64,000 bases of DNA, taken from positions 248,001 to 312,000 of the forward strand of contig NZ_VORT01000004.1 in NCBI RefSeq assembly GCF_007997155.1, read 5' to 3'. The DNA is from Aequorivita antarctica (GTDB lineage Bacteria > Bacteroidota > Bacteroidia > Flavobacteriales > Flavobacteriaceae). How positions within the stretch are numbered: the stretch's first letter is position 1; the number at the start of each line of letters is the position of its first letter. Below, piece by piece: positions 26,469 to 36,597 of the stretch. The translations under genes were made by a program, and so were the position numbers. Under the pieces are notes generated by a model. The model worked only from the letters and a program-made list of their open reading frames with translations. It searched no databases and was not told the origin of the DNA.

Positions 26469-28985
26469 TTAGCCTTCAAAACCACCATCGTCAACACCTC
26501 CGCCTCTGTCTGGACGTTGACGCTGTTTCTTTTGGTTAAAACGATAGGTGAAGGTGAGTGTTACTTGGCGCTGTCTCCATTGGAATTCGCTTTCACTGGT
26601 AAAATAATCTGTCGTGGTTAGGCTATTCCTTTTTCGTGTGTTGAACAAATCACTTACGTTCAACCCCAAGGTACCGTTATCGTCCATTATATCTTTGCTC
26701 ATGGCCATATCTACCGAAAGAATTCCATCAGATTCAGTTTGAGAATTGTTTGAAGGTCCTCTGTAAAAAGCATTGGTCTGCCATTCAATTTTTGCAGGAA
26801 GTTTTACTTTGCTGCTAAAACGACCAAAATAGCTTGTATTCTCTGCTCCGTAATCTATATCGTTATAAAATCCTTCAGTTTTAAACAGGAAATAGTTAAA
26901 GCTGCCATTAAGATTAAGCCATTTGGTAGGATTGTAAAGCAAACCTAACTCAAAACCATAACGTTCGTTAGTAGAAAGATTAATAGGTAACGTACGAATA
27001 ACTGGAATACCGTTGCTGGTTAATTCGCCGGTTTCTTGTTGTACTCTTTCAAATGCATCGGTTTCATGCTGGTAGTAAATAGAAGTGGTCAAGGTGAGTT
27101 TTTTCCAACGTTTTAAATAACCCAAATCAAATGCGCTGGCATATGCTGGATCCAAACCAGGGTTACCCTGAAATACGTTTGCTTCACTTGAACGTGAAGG
27201 GAAAGGGTTTATAAACCAGTGACGGGGTCTGTTGATTCGTCTGTTGTAGCCTAATGTAATGTTTTCGTTTTCTTTTAATTCAAAAGTAAGATTCACCGTT
27301 GGAAATAAGCCAGTGTAGTTTTTATCGAAATTTAAATTTAAAGGAGTGTCTTCTGAAACATTTTCGGCATCTACTTTGCCTTTTAATTGGGTGTTTTCAA
27401 CGCGAAGTCCAAGTAGGAAAGAGAAGTCTCCAAATTTATTTCCGTATTGTGAATAAAAGGCGTGGACGTTTTCATCATATGTGAAAATATTGGAAAGACT
27501 ATCATTTTTCACAAAATTACCAGTGGTTCCCATTTCCTGAAGTAAAGTATAATCTGTTTTGGTCTCTTCAAGATTACCGCGATAACCTGCCTCAAACTGT
27601 GCGTTTTCACCAATGGGCAACACATAATCTACTTGTGCTAAATATTCCTTTTGGTTTTCTTTACTTATGATATCTTCCGCAGGAAGAACTTCAAAATTTG
27701 GCAGTGTTCTTTGTTGGATAATTAACGATCGCTCTCTGTCTTTACCGCGATCATATTGAAGATCGGCAGTTAATTTATGACCCTTTTCATTAAAGTTGTT
27801 TACATAGTTTAATGAAAACTGATAGTTGGAATCATCCTCATCCTGATTCTCGACTCTTGTAATTTGCTCTTCAACAGTATTGTTGTTATAGTTTGAAGTA
27901 TTGTTGGTTGTTTCGTCATTACCATCGCCTTTGCGATAAAAACCACTTGCGGTAATTGAAGATTCATCACTTAAGAAATATTCAATACCCAAATTTGTAT
28001 TGAAACCTTTCCCCATTCTGTTATATTTTCTATTTTCAATAACTTGATCAAATTGTGGATCTATCATTATAGGATCTCCATTATCGTCCAATACAGGGTC
28101 GCCATTATCGTCCAAGAGGGGACGTGAAAAATATTTGTTGTTAAAATAGGCTTTACCTGGACTATTTCTATAATATACGCCCGTGGTATTGAAAATGTTG
28201 AATTTGTCCGTGCGCAAGTTTATATTTCCTGAAGCACTGCTGTTTAGCGGTACGCCTATACTCGTGCTAATAGAGCCGTTGAGACCGAGCGTTTTTTCTT
28301 TTTTAAGAATAATATTCAAAATACCGGCAGTTCCTTCGGCGTCGTAACGGGCGGAAGGTGATGTAATTACTTCAACTCTTTCAATGGCTTCGGCTGGAAG
28401 CTGTCGCAGTGCATCGGTTGAACCAAAACCTGCAATTGCAGAAGGTTTTCCGTTAATAAGTATTTTAACGTTATCATTTCCGCGAAGCGCAATTGTGCCA
28501 TCCACATCAACCGTTACGGATGGAACGTTATTCAATGCGTCGCTCACTGTTGCGCCACCCGCAGTAAGATCTTTACCAATATTATATATCTTTTTATCGA
28601 GTCTAATTTGGACTTCGGTATTTTCAGCACGCACCACAACTTCATCCAAACTAGCGGCATCCAAAGCCAATCTCACATCTGGAAGGGTTGTATTCTTTGT
28701 CAAATTTTGGTTTGGAACCTCTTTGGATTTATAGGAAATAAACTCATATTTCACGGTGTAAACCCCGGCAGGTATATCAATGCTGTATTTACCTTCAATA
28801 TCGGTTATCCCGCCAGTAACGGTCTTTCCTTGTTTGTTAATAAAAGAAACCGTAGAGTATTCCAACGGATAGTTGGTGCCCACTTCAAGTATGGTTCCTT
28901 TTACGGTAATTTGTTTTTTTTCAGGGTTTTGCGCTAACAGAATTGTTGTTGCAAATAAGAACAGGAGCGAGAGTGATAACTTCAT
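26469..28985 (-). CDS. TonB-dependent receptor-like outer-membrane beta-barrel protein
   Basis: 838 residues. Signal peptide (about 1-18, ending LLAQ); a carboxypeptidase-regulatory-like beta-sandwich (about 24-110, VKGTILEVGTNYPLEYSTV); a TonB plug domain (about 130-235, LNNVPSVTVDVDGTIALRG, RVEVITSPSARYDAEG); and an OMP_b-brl_3-type 22-strand barrel to near residue 820. The last strand TLTFTYRFN is followed by a 17-residue glycine-, arginine- and aspartate-rich tail, so the usual terminal aromatic residue is internal. A tandem LDDNGDP repeat lies in an extracellular loop near residues 290-305. There is no SusD partner nearby and the substrate is unknown. Confidence 0.88.
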   Translation of the reverse strand: MKLSLSLLFLFATTILLAQNPEKKQITVKGTILEVGTNYPLEYSTVSFINKQGKTVTGGITDIEGKYSIDIPAGVYTVKYEFISYKSKEVPNQNLTKNTTLPDVRLALDAASLDEVVVRAENTEVQIRLDKKIYNIGKDLTAGGATVSDALNNVPSVTVDVDGTIALRGNDNVKILINGKPSAIAGFGSTDALRQLPAEAIERVEVITSPSARYDAEGTAGILNIILKKEKTLGLNGSISTSIGVPLNSSASGNINLRTDKFNIFNTTGVYYRNSPGKAYFNNKYFSRPLLDDNGDPVLDDNGDPIMIDPQFDQVIENRKYNRMGKGFNTNLGIEYFLSDESSITASGFYRKGDGNDETTNNTSNYNNNTVEEQITRVENQDEDDSNYQFSLNYVNNFNEKGHKLTADLQYDRGKDRERSLIIQQRTLPNFEVLPAEDIISKENQKEYLAQVDYVLPIGENAQFEAGYRGNLEETKTDYTLLQEMGTTGNFVKNDSLSNIFTYDENVHAFYSQYGNKFGDFSFLLGLRVENTQLKGKVDAENVSEDTPLNLNFDKNYTGLFPTVNLTFELKENENITLGYNRRINRPRHWFINPFPSRSSEANVFQGNPGLDPAYASAFDLGYLKRWKKLTLTTSIYYQHETDAFERVQQETGELTSNGIPVIRTLPINLSTNERYGFELGLLYNPTKWLNLNGSFNYFLFKTEGFYNDIDYGAENTSYFGRFSSKVKLPAKIEWQTNAFYRGPSNNSQTESDGILSVDMAMSKDIMDDNGTLGLNVSDLFNTRKRNSLTTTDYFTSESEFQWRQRQVTLTFTYRFNQKKQRQRPDRGGGVDDGGFEG

Positions 28986-29103
28986 TAAATATTTTAATCA
29001 ATTTGACCAGCGAAAATAGCCGTGGTTTAATTGGAAATTGCTAATTTCTTGTTAAATCTATTCTCGTGCAGATGGGAATCTGTTAATCTTTGAAAATCGA
29101 AGT

Positions 29104-29445
29104 TTATAAAATATCAAGGACCTTTTCAGGTGGCCTGCCAACAACTGCGTGAGTGCCCTTTATTGCAATGGGACGCTCAATAAGTTTGGGGTTTTCAACC
29201 ATTGCATCTATGATTTCCTCATCTGTAAGTTTTTTGTCTTTGTAGTTCTTTTTCCACTCAATTTCCTGTGTTCTAACAAGTTCAATGGGCTTAATGCCAA
29301 GAAGTTCAATAACCTGTCTCAGTTCTTGGTGCGTTGGCGGATTTTCAAGATATCTTACAATTTCTATGGTTTCACCTTCTTCTTCTAAAAGGTGGAGGGC
29401 TTCGCGTGATTTGCTGCAGCGTGGGTTGTGGTATAATGTTGTCAT
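29104..29445 (-). CDS. ArsC/Spx-like reductase family protein
   Basis: 113 residues with the thioredoxin-like ArsC fold. The catalytic N-terminal cysteine is in YHNPRCSKSREAL (Cys10), and the C-terminal LIERPI and GRPPE segments carry the arginines that bind the oxyanion or substrate in classical glutaredoxin-linked arsenate reductases. There is no arsR, arsB or acr3 nearby, so a role in arsenate resistance is unproven; a general thiol-redox or Spx-related role is possible. Confidence 0.8.
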   Translation of the reverse strand: MTTLYHNPRCSKSREALHLLEEEGETIEIVRYLENPPTHQELRQVIELLGIKPIELVRTQEIEWKKNYKDKKLTDEEIIDAMVENPKLIERPIAIKGTHAVVGRPPEKVLDIL

Positions 29446-29487
29446 ATTTCTAATTCAATATTCAAAGATTGCATTGCGATTAATGGG

Positions 29488-29967
29488 CTACTTTTTTAAT
29501 AATTCTTCCAATTCCAACTCATAATCATACTGCAAATCTTCGTGAAGTGTTTTCACTTTTTTTGAAATGTAATCAATTTGCCTGTTGTATAGATTCGTAA
29601 GCGTTGTATTCCGTTTTATGGAAGGTGTGAAATCTTTTAGTTTATGGCAAAAATAGAGCAAAAGTTCCACTTCGGTTTCTTTGTTTTGCGAATACCGGAT
29701 GAATTTTTTCAGCTCCCGCAAAATCTTCCGAATGCTCTTTTTTATGTAGAAAAAAGTCTTGATGTTGATAGTTTCAAAATCGGCATCTACTTTGGTTTTT
29801 ATGCTTTGGATGAAGGCTTCTTCATCTTCAGATTCAAACAATAAATAGGTGAGCAGTTCCTTGTTTTCTTTTTTAAATTTTGAAAGACGAAGACAAAGTT
29901 CTAGCAGTTCCTGTGTGGAACGTTGGTTGAGTTCGGTTTTTATTTCTTTTAAGGATGCGGCTTTCAT
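29488..29967 (-). CDS. Conserved-looking hypothetical protein, all-helical
   Basis: 159 residues, highly charged (rich in K and E), without signal peptide or membrane helices. Predicted to be almost entirely alpha-helical with an LLELCLRLSKFKKENKELL opening and a possible coiled coil at the C-terminus (ISKKVKTLHEDLQYDYELELEELLKK). No motif was recognised. It lies 42 bases upstream of the ArsC-like gene on the same strand and may be co-transcribed with it. Confidence 0.65.
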   Translation of the reverse strand: MKAASLKEIKTELNQRSTQELLELCLRLSKFKKENKELLTYLLFESEDEEAFIQSIKTKVDADFETINIKTFFYIKKSIRKILRELKKFIRYSQNKETEVELLLYFCHKLKDFTPSIKRNTTLTNLYNRQIDYISKKVKTLHEDLQYDYELELEELLKK

Positions 29968-30109
29968 AAAATTTCGTTGGAAGTAAAAATACTATTGATA
30001 TTTAATAATCGATTAAGAATTATTGATAAAAATTTATTTGAAGATTTTACACTTAAATTTTCCAAGTGAGAATCATTTTTATGTACTTTTAAAATCGCAA
30101 AAAATAAAA

Positions 30110-30844
30110 ATGGTATTTAAAAAAACTCTACTCCCTTTTTCGCTCTTTCTTCTAATTGGAGTTGTTGCGTTTTCCCAAACCACTTCGCAAAGCAAAATAT
30201 ACGAAACCTATGACAATATAGTTGGCTTGGATAATACGGGCCTCTATAACGGGACAGAGTTTAATGATCTGTTTTTGAACACGGACGGAACATACAGATA
30301 TCTCAACGGTTACGATTACGCCCAGGGTTCCATAACTTACAACGGTCAATATTATGTAAATGTATTTCTGAAATACGACCTTTTGGAAGATAATTTACTA
30401 ACGCATTCCAATGATAACCTGAGTATTTTCAATGTGAAATTGATTCCTGAATTTGTTGAATCGTTCTCCATTTTCAACCACAACTTCGTGAGGTTAGCAA
30501 ATACCAATTTGGGGCTTCCGGGCAACGGATATTTTGAAGCAGCCTACATTGGTAATGAACAGGATCTTTACATAAAGCACATTAAAAGGAAAAAGGACAA
30601 ACCATTGAAAAGTGGGATCCAATATAAGTTTTCTGAAGATAATTTTTATGTATTAAAGAATAGAGGGAAGTATATAATTATTAGTTCGGAAAGAGAGCTT
30701 CGGAAATTGCTTCCCGAAAAAGAAGAAGAAATTCGTAATTTTTATAAAAGCTACAAAGCCCTCTATAAATCAGATACTGAAAGTTTTATGATAAAACTGG
30801 TTAAATATCTCGACGGTTCTAAATCAGAAGAATTCAAACAATAA
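30110..30844 (+). CDS. Secreted protein of unknown function, first gene of TonB receptor operon
   Basis: 245 residues from the ATG at 30110. The longer frame from 30023 would place an unrelated stretch before a clean signal peptide (MVFKKTLLPFSLFLLIGVVA, cleaved near FSQ), so the later start is preferred. The mature part is beta-rich with many Tyr, Asn and Asp residues, then a lysine-rich helical end (LLPEKEEEIRNFYKSYKALYK). No family was recognised. It lies 17 bases upstream of an STN-type TonB-dependent receptor and is presumably a periplasmic or surface accessory. Confidence 0.7.
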   Translation: MVFKKTLLPFSLFLLIGVVAFSQTTSQSKIYETYDNIVGLDNTGLYNGTEFNDLFLNTDGTYRYLNGYDYAQGSITYNGQYYVNVFLKYDLLEDNLLTHSNDNLSIFNVKLIPEFVESFSIFNHNFVRLANTNLGLPGNGYFEAAYIGNEQDLYIKHIKRKKDKPLKSGIQYKFSEDNFYVLKNRGKYIIISSERELRKLLPEKEEEIRNFYKSYKALYKSDTESFMIKLVKYLDGSKSEEFKQ

Positions 30845-30861
30845 TTTCAAGTATTTTTTTT

Positions 30862-33624
30862 ATGCAAAATAGATTTTTTGCCATTATTATGTTTTTATTA
30901 GCCACTGCGGGATTGTTTGGGCAAACCGAGCAAAACTTTACAGTGTCATTCAATAACACCCCTTTGAAGGAAGCGGTTTTAAAGGTAGAAACCCTTTCAA
31001 ACAAAAAAATCTATTTTGATGAATCTTGGTTGAAAGGACATTTTGTAACCAAAACTTTCGAAAATGAATCACTTCGTGATGTTTTGAACGGTCTTTTCAG
31101 CAATACAAACATCAATTTCGTTTTAAAAGATGGAAATGTTTTTCTGTTGAATAATACCTATGTTTATTCAGAATTACCCTCAGATTATTTTAACGAAGCA
31201 AAGCCTGACGAAAAGGTTATAGAAGATAACAATAACGCCCCAATTTTTCAGGAGGAATATGCCGAACGGCAAACGGTCCAAACTAGAAAAATGATAACCA
31301 TTGGAAAGCAGCGGCCCAATGCTGCTAACAAAACTTACATACTTTCAGGTGTTTTTAAAAATTCAAAAACTGGTGAGCCATTGCAAAATCTTTCCATTTC
31401 AACGATTGATAGAACAAAATATACCGTAACCGATTCTGAAGGTCGCTTTAGTATTCGTCTTCCGTATGGCTTGAATAAACTGGAAACGAATCTTTTGGGT
31501 TTTGAAAAGATCCGGCAAGACGTTATTATGTATGGAGACGGTACGATAAATATTGAATTGCGTGAAAACACTGAATCTTTGGAAGAAGTAGTGGTTAAAT
31601 CCAAAAAGGACGCCAATGTACGTGATGCAGTAGTAGGCGTAACAAATATTGACATTGAATCCATAAAAACAATCCCTTTGGTTTTAGGCGAACGCGACAT
31701 TTTAAAAGTTGCCACAACATTGCCTGGAATAAAAACAACTGGCGAAGGTTCAAGTGGTTTCAACGTGCGTGGTGGAAGGGCAGACCAAAACCTTATTTTG
31801 TTGGATGACGCTGTACTTTACAATCCATCGCACTTTTTAGGTTTCTTTTCGGCAGTAAACCCTTTTACCACTGGAAGTTTGGAAATCTATAAAGCCAGTA
31901 TTCCTGCTGAATACGGCGGACGGCTTTCCTCGGTTTTTGATATAGAAACCAAATCGGGCGATATGGAAAAGTTTAAAGGTGAAGGTTCCGTCGGCCCAAT
32001 AACTGCGAACTTGGCTGTAGAAGTTCCGGTAGTAAAGGAAAAAGCATCGTTGATTGTAGGTTTCCGTGCTACTTATTCTGATTGGATTTTAAGAAGTCTT
32101 GATGAAGAGGAATTGAAAAACAGTGAAGCTTCGTTTTATGATGGCATCGTAAAATACAAGCACAATATAGATAACAACAATTCCATTCAAGGTACTTTTT
32201 ATTACAGCAAAGACCGTTTTAGCATAACTTCCGACTCTATTTTTGATTACAACAACCGCTTAATTTCACTTAAATACGGTCATAGTTTTAATGAAAAGAG
32301 TAGGGCAGAGCTCATTTTGGTTAACAGTCAATATAAATATGGAATCAATTATGAAGCCGATGCCAACGAGGATTTCGATTTTGGATATGAATTAAACGAA
32401 TATCAGGCAAAACTCAATTTCAATTATAAACTGAGCGACAAACACAAGCTGAGTTACGGACTCAGTAGCAAGTTGTACTCCATAGACCCTGGAAATATTG
32501 AGCCAATTGGAACAAATTCTGATGTGCAAGCAAAGACTATTGATCGCGAAAAAGGATTGGAATCTGCCGTTTATCTCGCAGATTTATTTGAAGTGACGGA
32601 TAAATTACTGCTTGATTTAGGCTTGCGTTACTCTTTTTATTCGGCGCTTGGGCCTGCAACTCAAAACGTTTATGAAGAAGGTGTTCCTAAGAATGAAAGC
32701 TCAATAATTGAAGTGAAAGAGTATGGTAATAACGAATCTATCAAAACCTATGGAGGCCCAGAATACAGAATTTCCGGACGTTATTTGTTGGGGAACGATT
32801 TTTCGGTAAAAGCCGGTTTCAACAGAACCATTCAATATTTGCATCTGCTATCGACTAACACTACACAATCGCCAACGGATATTTGGAAGCTTTCAGATTT
32901 AAACATTGCGCCACAACGCGCCAATCAATACAGTTTGGGGTTCTTCAAAAATCTTTCTGGAAAAGATGTGGAATTCAGTATTGAAGGGTATTACAAAACA
33001 ATGGACGACCTTCTGGATTATAAAATTGGTGCTCAGTTAGTTTTAAATAATGACCTTGAAACTGAGCTACTTCAAGGTGAAGGAAAAGCCTATGGTGTGG
33101 AATTTCTTGTGAAAAAGAATTCTGGTCGTTTTAACGGATATCTGGGTTACAGTTATTCGCGTTCCTTAGTGAAATTAGACAGCCAAATTAGGCAGGAACG
33201 CGTGAACAATGGCGAATTTTTCTCAGCAAATTATGACAAGCCACACGATTTTTCGGTGGTTGCAAACTATAAGCTTACTAAGCGTTTCAGCTTTTCAGGG
33301 AATTTCACCTATCAAACTGGACGCCCAATTACATACCCAATCGGGCGTTATGTAATTGCTGGCGAAGAGCAGGTGCTTTACAGTGATCGCAACCAATTCC
33401 GTATTCCAGACTATTACAGGCTTGATTTGGGCGTAAATATTGAAGGTAACCACAAATTGAATAAACTCGCGCACAGTTTTATCAATATTTCTGTATATAA
33501 TGTTTTGGGAAGAAACAACCCGTACTCTGTATTTTTTGTGAACGAGGAAGGACAGATAAAAGCATACCAAACCTCTATATTTTCTGTGCCTGTGCCAACC
33601 ATTACGTATAACTTTAAGTTTTAA
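30862..33624 (+). CDS. TonB-dependent receptor with N-terminal STN domain
   Basis: 920 residues. Signal peptide ends near residue 21. A secretin/TonB N-terminal (STN) domain follows (about 24-95, FNNTPLKEAVLKVETLSNKK), then a carboxypeptidase-like beta-sandwich (about 160-235), a TonB plug (about 265-385, GFNVRGGRADQNLILLDD near residue 300; PAEYGGRLSSVFDI) and a C-terminal barrel ending in the aromatic residue FKF. In receptors such as FecA, the STN domain signals to an anti-sigma factor; none is encoded in this window. It is tightly coupled to a DUF4249 lipoprotein (2-base gap). Substrate unknown. Confidence 0.9.
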   Translation: MQNRFFAIIMFLLATAGLFGQTEQNFTVSFNNTPLKEAVLKVETLSNKKIYFDESWLKGHFVTKTFENESLRDVLNGLFSNTNINFVLKDGNVFLLNNTYVYSELPSDYFNEAKPDEKVIEDNNNAPIFQEEYAERQTVQTRKMITIGKQRPNAANKTYILSGVFKNSKTGEPLQNLSISTIDRTKYTVTDSEGRFSIRLPYGLNKLETNLLGFEKIRQDVIMYGDGTINIELRENTESLEEVVVKSKKDANVRDAVVGVTNIDIESIKTIPLVLGERDILKVATTLPGIKTTGEGSSGFNVRGGRADQNLILLDDAVLYNPSHFLGFFSAVNPFTTGSLEIYKASIPAEYGGRLSSVFDIETKSGDMEKFKGEGSVGPITANLAVEVPVVKEKASLIVGFRATYSDWILRSLDEEELKNSEASFYDGIVKYKHNIDNNNSIQGTFYYSKDRFSITSDSIFDYNNRLISLKYGHSFNEKSRAELILVNSQYKYGINYEADANEDFDFGYELNEYQAKLNFNYKLSDKHKLSYGLSSKLYSIDPGNIEPIGTNSDVQAKTIDREKGLESAVYLADLFEVTDKLLLDLGLRYSFYSALGPATQNVYEEGVPKNESSIIEVKEYGNNESIKTYGGPEYRISGRYLLGNDFSVKAGFNRTIQYLHLLSTNTTQSPTDIWKLSDLNIAPQRANQYSLGFFKNLSGKDVEFSIEGYYKTMDDLLDYKIGAQLVLNNDLETELLQGEGKAYGVEFLVKKNSGRFNGYLGYSYSRSLVKLDSQIRQERVNNGEFFSANYDKPHDFSVVANYKLTKRFSFSGNFTYQTGRPITYPIGRYVIAGEEQVLYSDRNQFRIPDYYRLDLGVNIEGNHKLNKLAHSFINISVYNVLGRNNPYSVFFVNEEGQIKAYQTSIFSVPVPTITYNFKF

Positions 33625-33626
33625 GG

Positions 33627-34838
33627 ATGATGAAGACAATGATATTATTTACTGTTCTTTTTGGAACACTTCTTTTTCAAATGGGTTGCACCGAACCTTA
33701 TCAAATAGAAACAGTTGACTATGAGAACGTTTTGGTGGTAGAAAGCACCATTACCGACCAAGTGAAGCCACAAATTGTAAAACTAAGCAGAACTTCTTCT
33801 CTTGATAACACTGATGTTTTAACAGAAAACAACGCAACTGTAACCGTTGTGGGCAATAATGGTGACAATTTTAGTTTTTTTCAGGATAATGAAACAGGCT
33901 TCTATATTTCAAATCAATCATTCCGTGCCCAGCCAAATGCTTCCTATACTTTGAATATTATTACCCAAGATGGAAAACGCTATACTTCGTCTACAGTAAC
34001 CCTGCCTCCCTCAGTGGAAATGGACGAAGTGTATACCGAACGTATTGTTAGTCCCACTGATGATAAAGACGGCGTTCAGGTTCTAGTTAATACTCAAGAC
34101 CCAACAGGCAACTCAAAATATTATAGGTACGAATATGAGGAAACTTATAAAATTACAGCGCCAAATCCATCGCGTTTCATTACTGAAATTACAAACTATA
34201 ACCTAAATACGGGTACTTATGACGTGGAGCTTATAGAAAGAGAACCAGAAGAAATTTGTTATTCCACAGAAATTTCCACGGGTATAACGCAAACTACAAC
34301 CACAGAGCTGAATGAAAACAGAGTTTTTCGTTTTCCTGTTCGCTACCTTTCAAAATTAGATGCAAAAATACAAACGCGTTACAGTATTTTAGTGAAACAA
34401 TATGTGCAGAGTGTTGAAGCTTATACCTTTTATAAAATAGTGAAAGATTTAGGAAGTATAGAAAGCTTACTGTCCCAAGGCCAACCGGGCTATGTGGCAG
34501 GAAATATGAATGCTGAAGCAAATCCCAACGAAAAGGTGCTCGGCTTCTTTGAAGCTTCTTCCATGACATCAAAGAGGATTTATTTCAACTATGAGGATTT
34601 CGGGTTGGGAAAACCACCCTATTTTGTGGATTGCGAGGTTTTATTATTGGATTATAACGATAACACCACTTTAGATAATGATCCGGATGAACGTGAAGCT
34701 CTTTATTATTACGTTACTTCTAAAAATTATCAAGTTATACGATTGGCACAAGGAACTATTTATACGGTTGTACCGCCAGAATGTGGCTTATGCACTTCGT
34801 TTTCATCAAATGTAAGACCCGATTTTTGGGAAGATTGA
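33627..34838 (+). CDS. DUF4249 outer-membrane lipoprotein
   Basis: 403 residues. The lipoprotein signal has lipobox Cys21 (LFQMGC) followed by TEPYQIETVDYENVLVVES, the standard opening of DUF4249 proteins, whose genes regularly follow TonB receptors in Bacteroidota. Beta-sandwich-rich; a conserved double-cysteine pair PPECGLC lies near the C-terminus. By analogy to SusD-like partners it may act as a surface-exposed ligand-binding lid, but this is inference. It starts 2 bases after the receptor stop and ends 2 bases before the next gene. Confidence 0.85.
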   Translation: MMKTMILFTVLFGTLLFQMGCTEPYQIETVDYENVLVVESTITDQVKPQIVKLSRTSSLDNTDVLTENNATVTVVGNNGDNFSFFQDNETGFYISNQSFRAQPNASYTLNIITQDGKRYTSSTVTLPPSVEMDEVYTERIVSPTDDKDGVQVLVNTQDPTGNSKYYRYEYEETYKITAPNPSRFITEITNYNLNTGTYDVELIEREPEEICYSTEISTGITQTTTTELNENRVFRFPVRYLSKLDAKIQTRYSILVKQYVQSVEAYTFYKIVKDLGSIESLLSQGQPGYVAGNMNAEANPNEKVLGFFEASSMTSKRIYFNYEDFGLGKPPYFVDCEVLLLDYNDNTTLDNDPDEREALYYYVTSKNYQVIRLAQGTIYTVVPPECGLCTSFSSNVRPDFWED

Positions 34839-34840
34839 TT

Positions 34841-36571
34841 ATGACAAAAAAACTATTTTTCATATTGTTTATTTTTTTTGGTACTGTAGTGAAAGCACAA
34901 GTTCCGAAGCAGGATGTATCGGTAGATACCAATGTTTTTCCTAAAGAAAAAGTTGCGCTTTCCATTAACTCCAACCTGCTGTTGGCAGGGGAATTGCTTC
35001 AGTACAAAACATTCATTCTTGATGCTTCCAATAAAGAAAGCAAACTCAGCAAAGTAATGTATGTTTCAATGAGGAATGAAAACGATTCCGTGGTTTTCAA
35101 TAATAAACTGAAAGTTGAAAACGGAACAGCGAATGGAGACTTCTTTATCCCTTCCACATTAAAAACAGGAGCTTACAGGCTTATTGGCTACACCAATTTC
35201 TCAAGAAATAACGCACAGGATGCCTATTTTCAAAAGAATATTTACATCATAAATACCTTTATAAAAGCGACTGACACAAAAAAAACGGTCGATACCGTTA
35301 AAGTGAACTTCGCGGTAAAAATTGATGCAGATTTTTCTGAAGCAGAGAGCAATAATACTAATACTATCCAAATCACTTCAAACAAGCAATCTTATGGCTT
35401 TCGTGAAAAAGTAACCTTGAGTCTTGAAAACAACTTGGGCAACATTGGCGGAAACTATGTTCTTTCGGTCAGAAAGATAAATCCGATTGAAATTTCAGGT
35501 AATGTATCAAGAAACATTAAAAATATGTCCTCGGAAATATTTTATATCCCAGAACTACGCGGAGAGTTAATTTCCGGCGTTGTGCTTTCCAATGGAAGCG
35601 GTCTACCCTTTGCAAACAAAGTAGTTTCACTTACAATTCCTGGGAAGGATTTCGTATTCAAAATGGCGAAAACTGATGCCAACGGGAGGTTTTTCTTTTC
35701 TGTATCCGAAGGATATGATGCTGAAAAGAGTATTGTTCAATTAATTGATTCCGAAAAGGAAGCAACCAATTATACACTAGTTTTGGAAAAAAAAGATTTT
35801 GACTTGGGTAAAAGCGAAGCAAAAGTATTGCTGTTGGACTCAAATTTAAAAGATTGGTTGCAAGAGCGAAGTGTACAAGTTCAGATAGAAAACGCATATT
35901 TTGAATTTAAAAAAGACAGTATTCTAAGTAACAAAGTTAATCCCGCATTTTATGATAACTTGGGTAAGGTCTTTTTGTTGGACGATTATACGCGTTTCTC
36001 AACAGTTAGGGAAACTTTTGTAGAAGTAGTTACGTTGGCTGCCGTTCGTGGTGTGGGTGAGAACAGTAAGTTTTCTATAAATAATGCATACAATCCAAAC
36101 GGAGTTGCAAAATTTAATGAAATTGCACCTTTGGTACTTATGGATGGGATGCAAATTCTGAACAACGAAGATCTTATAAATTACAATGCACGCGAAATAA
36201 AGAGCATTCAAGTTATTACCCAACCCTATCGTTATGGTCCTAAAATATATAGTGGTATTATCTCTGTTGAAACCAAAAAAGGAGATTTTGTTCCTACAAT
36301 TTCAAACTATACTAAAGAACTGAATTTACCGCCCGCAGTTAAGAAAAAGGCACAGTACCGTACAGACTATAACAATAAAGGTACACTTTCAAGAATCCCA
36401 GATTTTAGGTCGCAACTGCTTTGGCAAGCCAATGTGCCTCTTAAAGGAGAATATTCAACTTCATTTTATACTTCTGATGTTTCTGGGAGTTTTGAAATAA
36501 CCCTAGAAGGATATACCAATGAAGGAGTATTTATTTCTGCTAAAAATTATTTCAAAGTAGCTGAAAATTAA
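34841..36571 (+). CDS. MG2-like protein with a barrel-less TonB-plug-like segment
   Basis: 576 residues from the ATG at 34841, two bases after the DUF4249 stop; the longer frame from 34781 lacks a signal peptide. A signal peptide (ending VKAQ) leads into an N-terminal macroglobulin-like MG2 domain (about residues 30-125, NLLLAGELLQYKTFILDAS), a central beta-sandwich region (about 220-330), and near residue 432 a plug-like stretch VLMDGMQILNN...IKSIQVITQPYRYGPKIYSG that resembles the TonB-box-distal plug of SusC-like receptors. No barrel follows. It completes the four-gene operon. Confidence 0.75.
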   Translation: MTKKLFFILFIFFGTVVKAQVPKQDVSVDTNVFPKEKVALSINSNLLLAGELLQYKTFILDASNKESKLSKVMYVSMRNENDSVVFNNKLKVENGTANGDFFIPSTLKTGAYRLIGYTNFSRNNAQDAYFQKNIYIINTFIKATDTKKTVDTVKVNFAVKIDADFSEAESNNTNTIQITSNKQSYGFREKVTLSLENNLGNIGGNYVLSVRKINPIEISGNVSRNIKNMSSEIFYIPELRGELISGVVLSNGSGLPFANKVVSLTIPGKDFVFKMAKTDANGRFFFSVSEGYDAEKSIVQLIDSEKEATNYTLVLEKKDFDLGKSEAKVLLLDSNLKDWLQERSVQVQIENAYFEFKKDSILSNKVNPAFYDNLGKVFLLDDYTRFSTVRETFVEVVTLAAVRGVGENSKFSINNAYNPNGVAKFNEIAPLVLMDGMQILNNEDLINYNAREIKSIQVITQPYRYGPKIYSGIISVETKKGDFVPTISNYTKELNLPPAVKKKAQYRTDYNNKGTLSRIPDFRSQLLWQANVPLKGEYSTSFYTSDVSGSFEITLEGYTNEGVFISAKNYFKVAEN

Positions 36572-36597
36572 AACTTTGTGTTAAAATTGTTCGCTCT

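Noticed and set aside
29104-29445. Arsenic resistance operon
   Set aside because: Only the ArsC-like gene is present; no regulator, efflux pump or second reductase is nearby.
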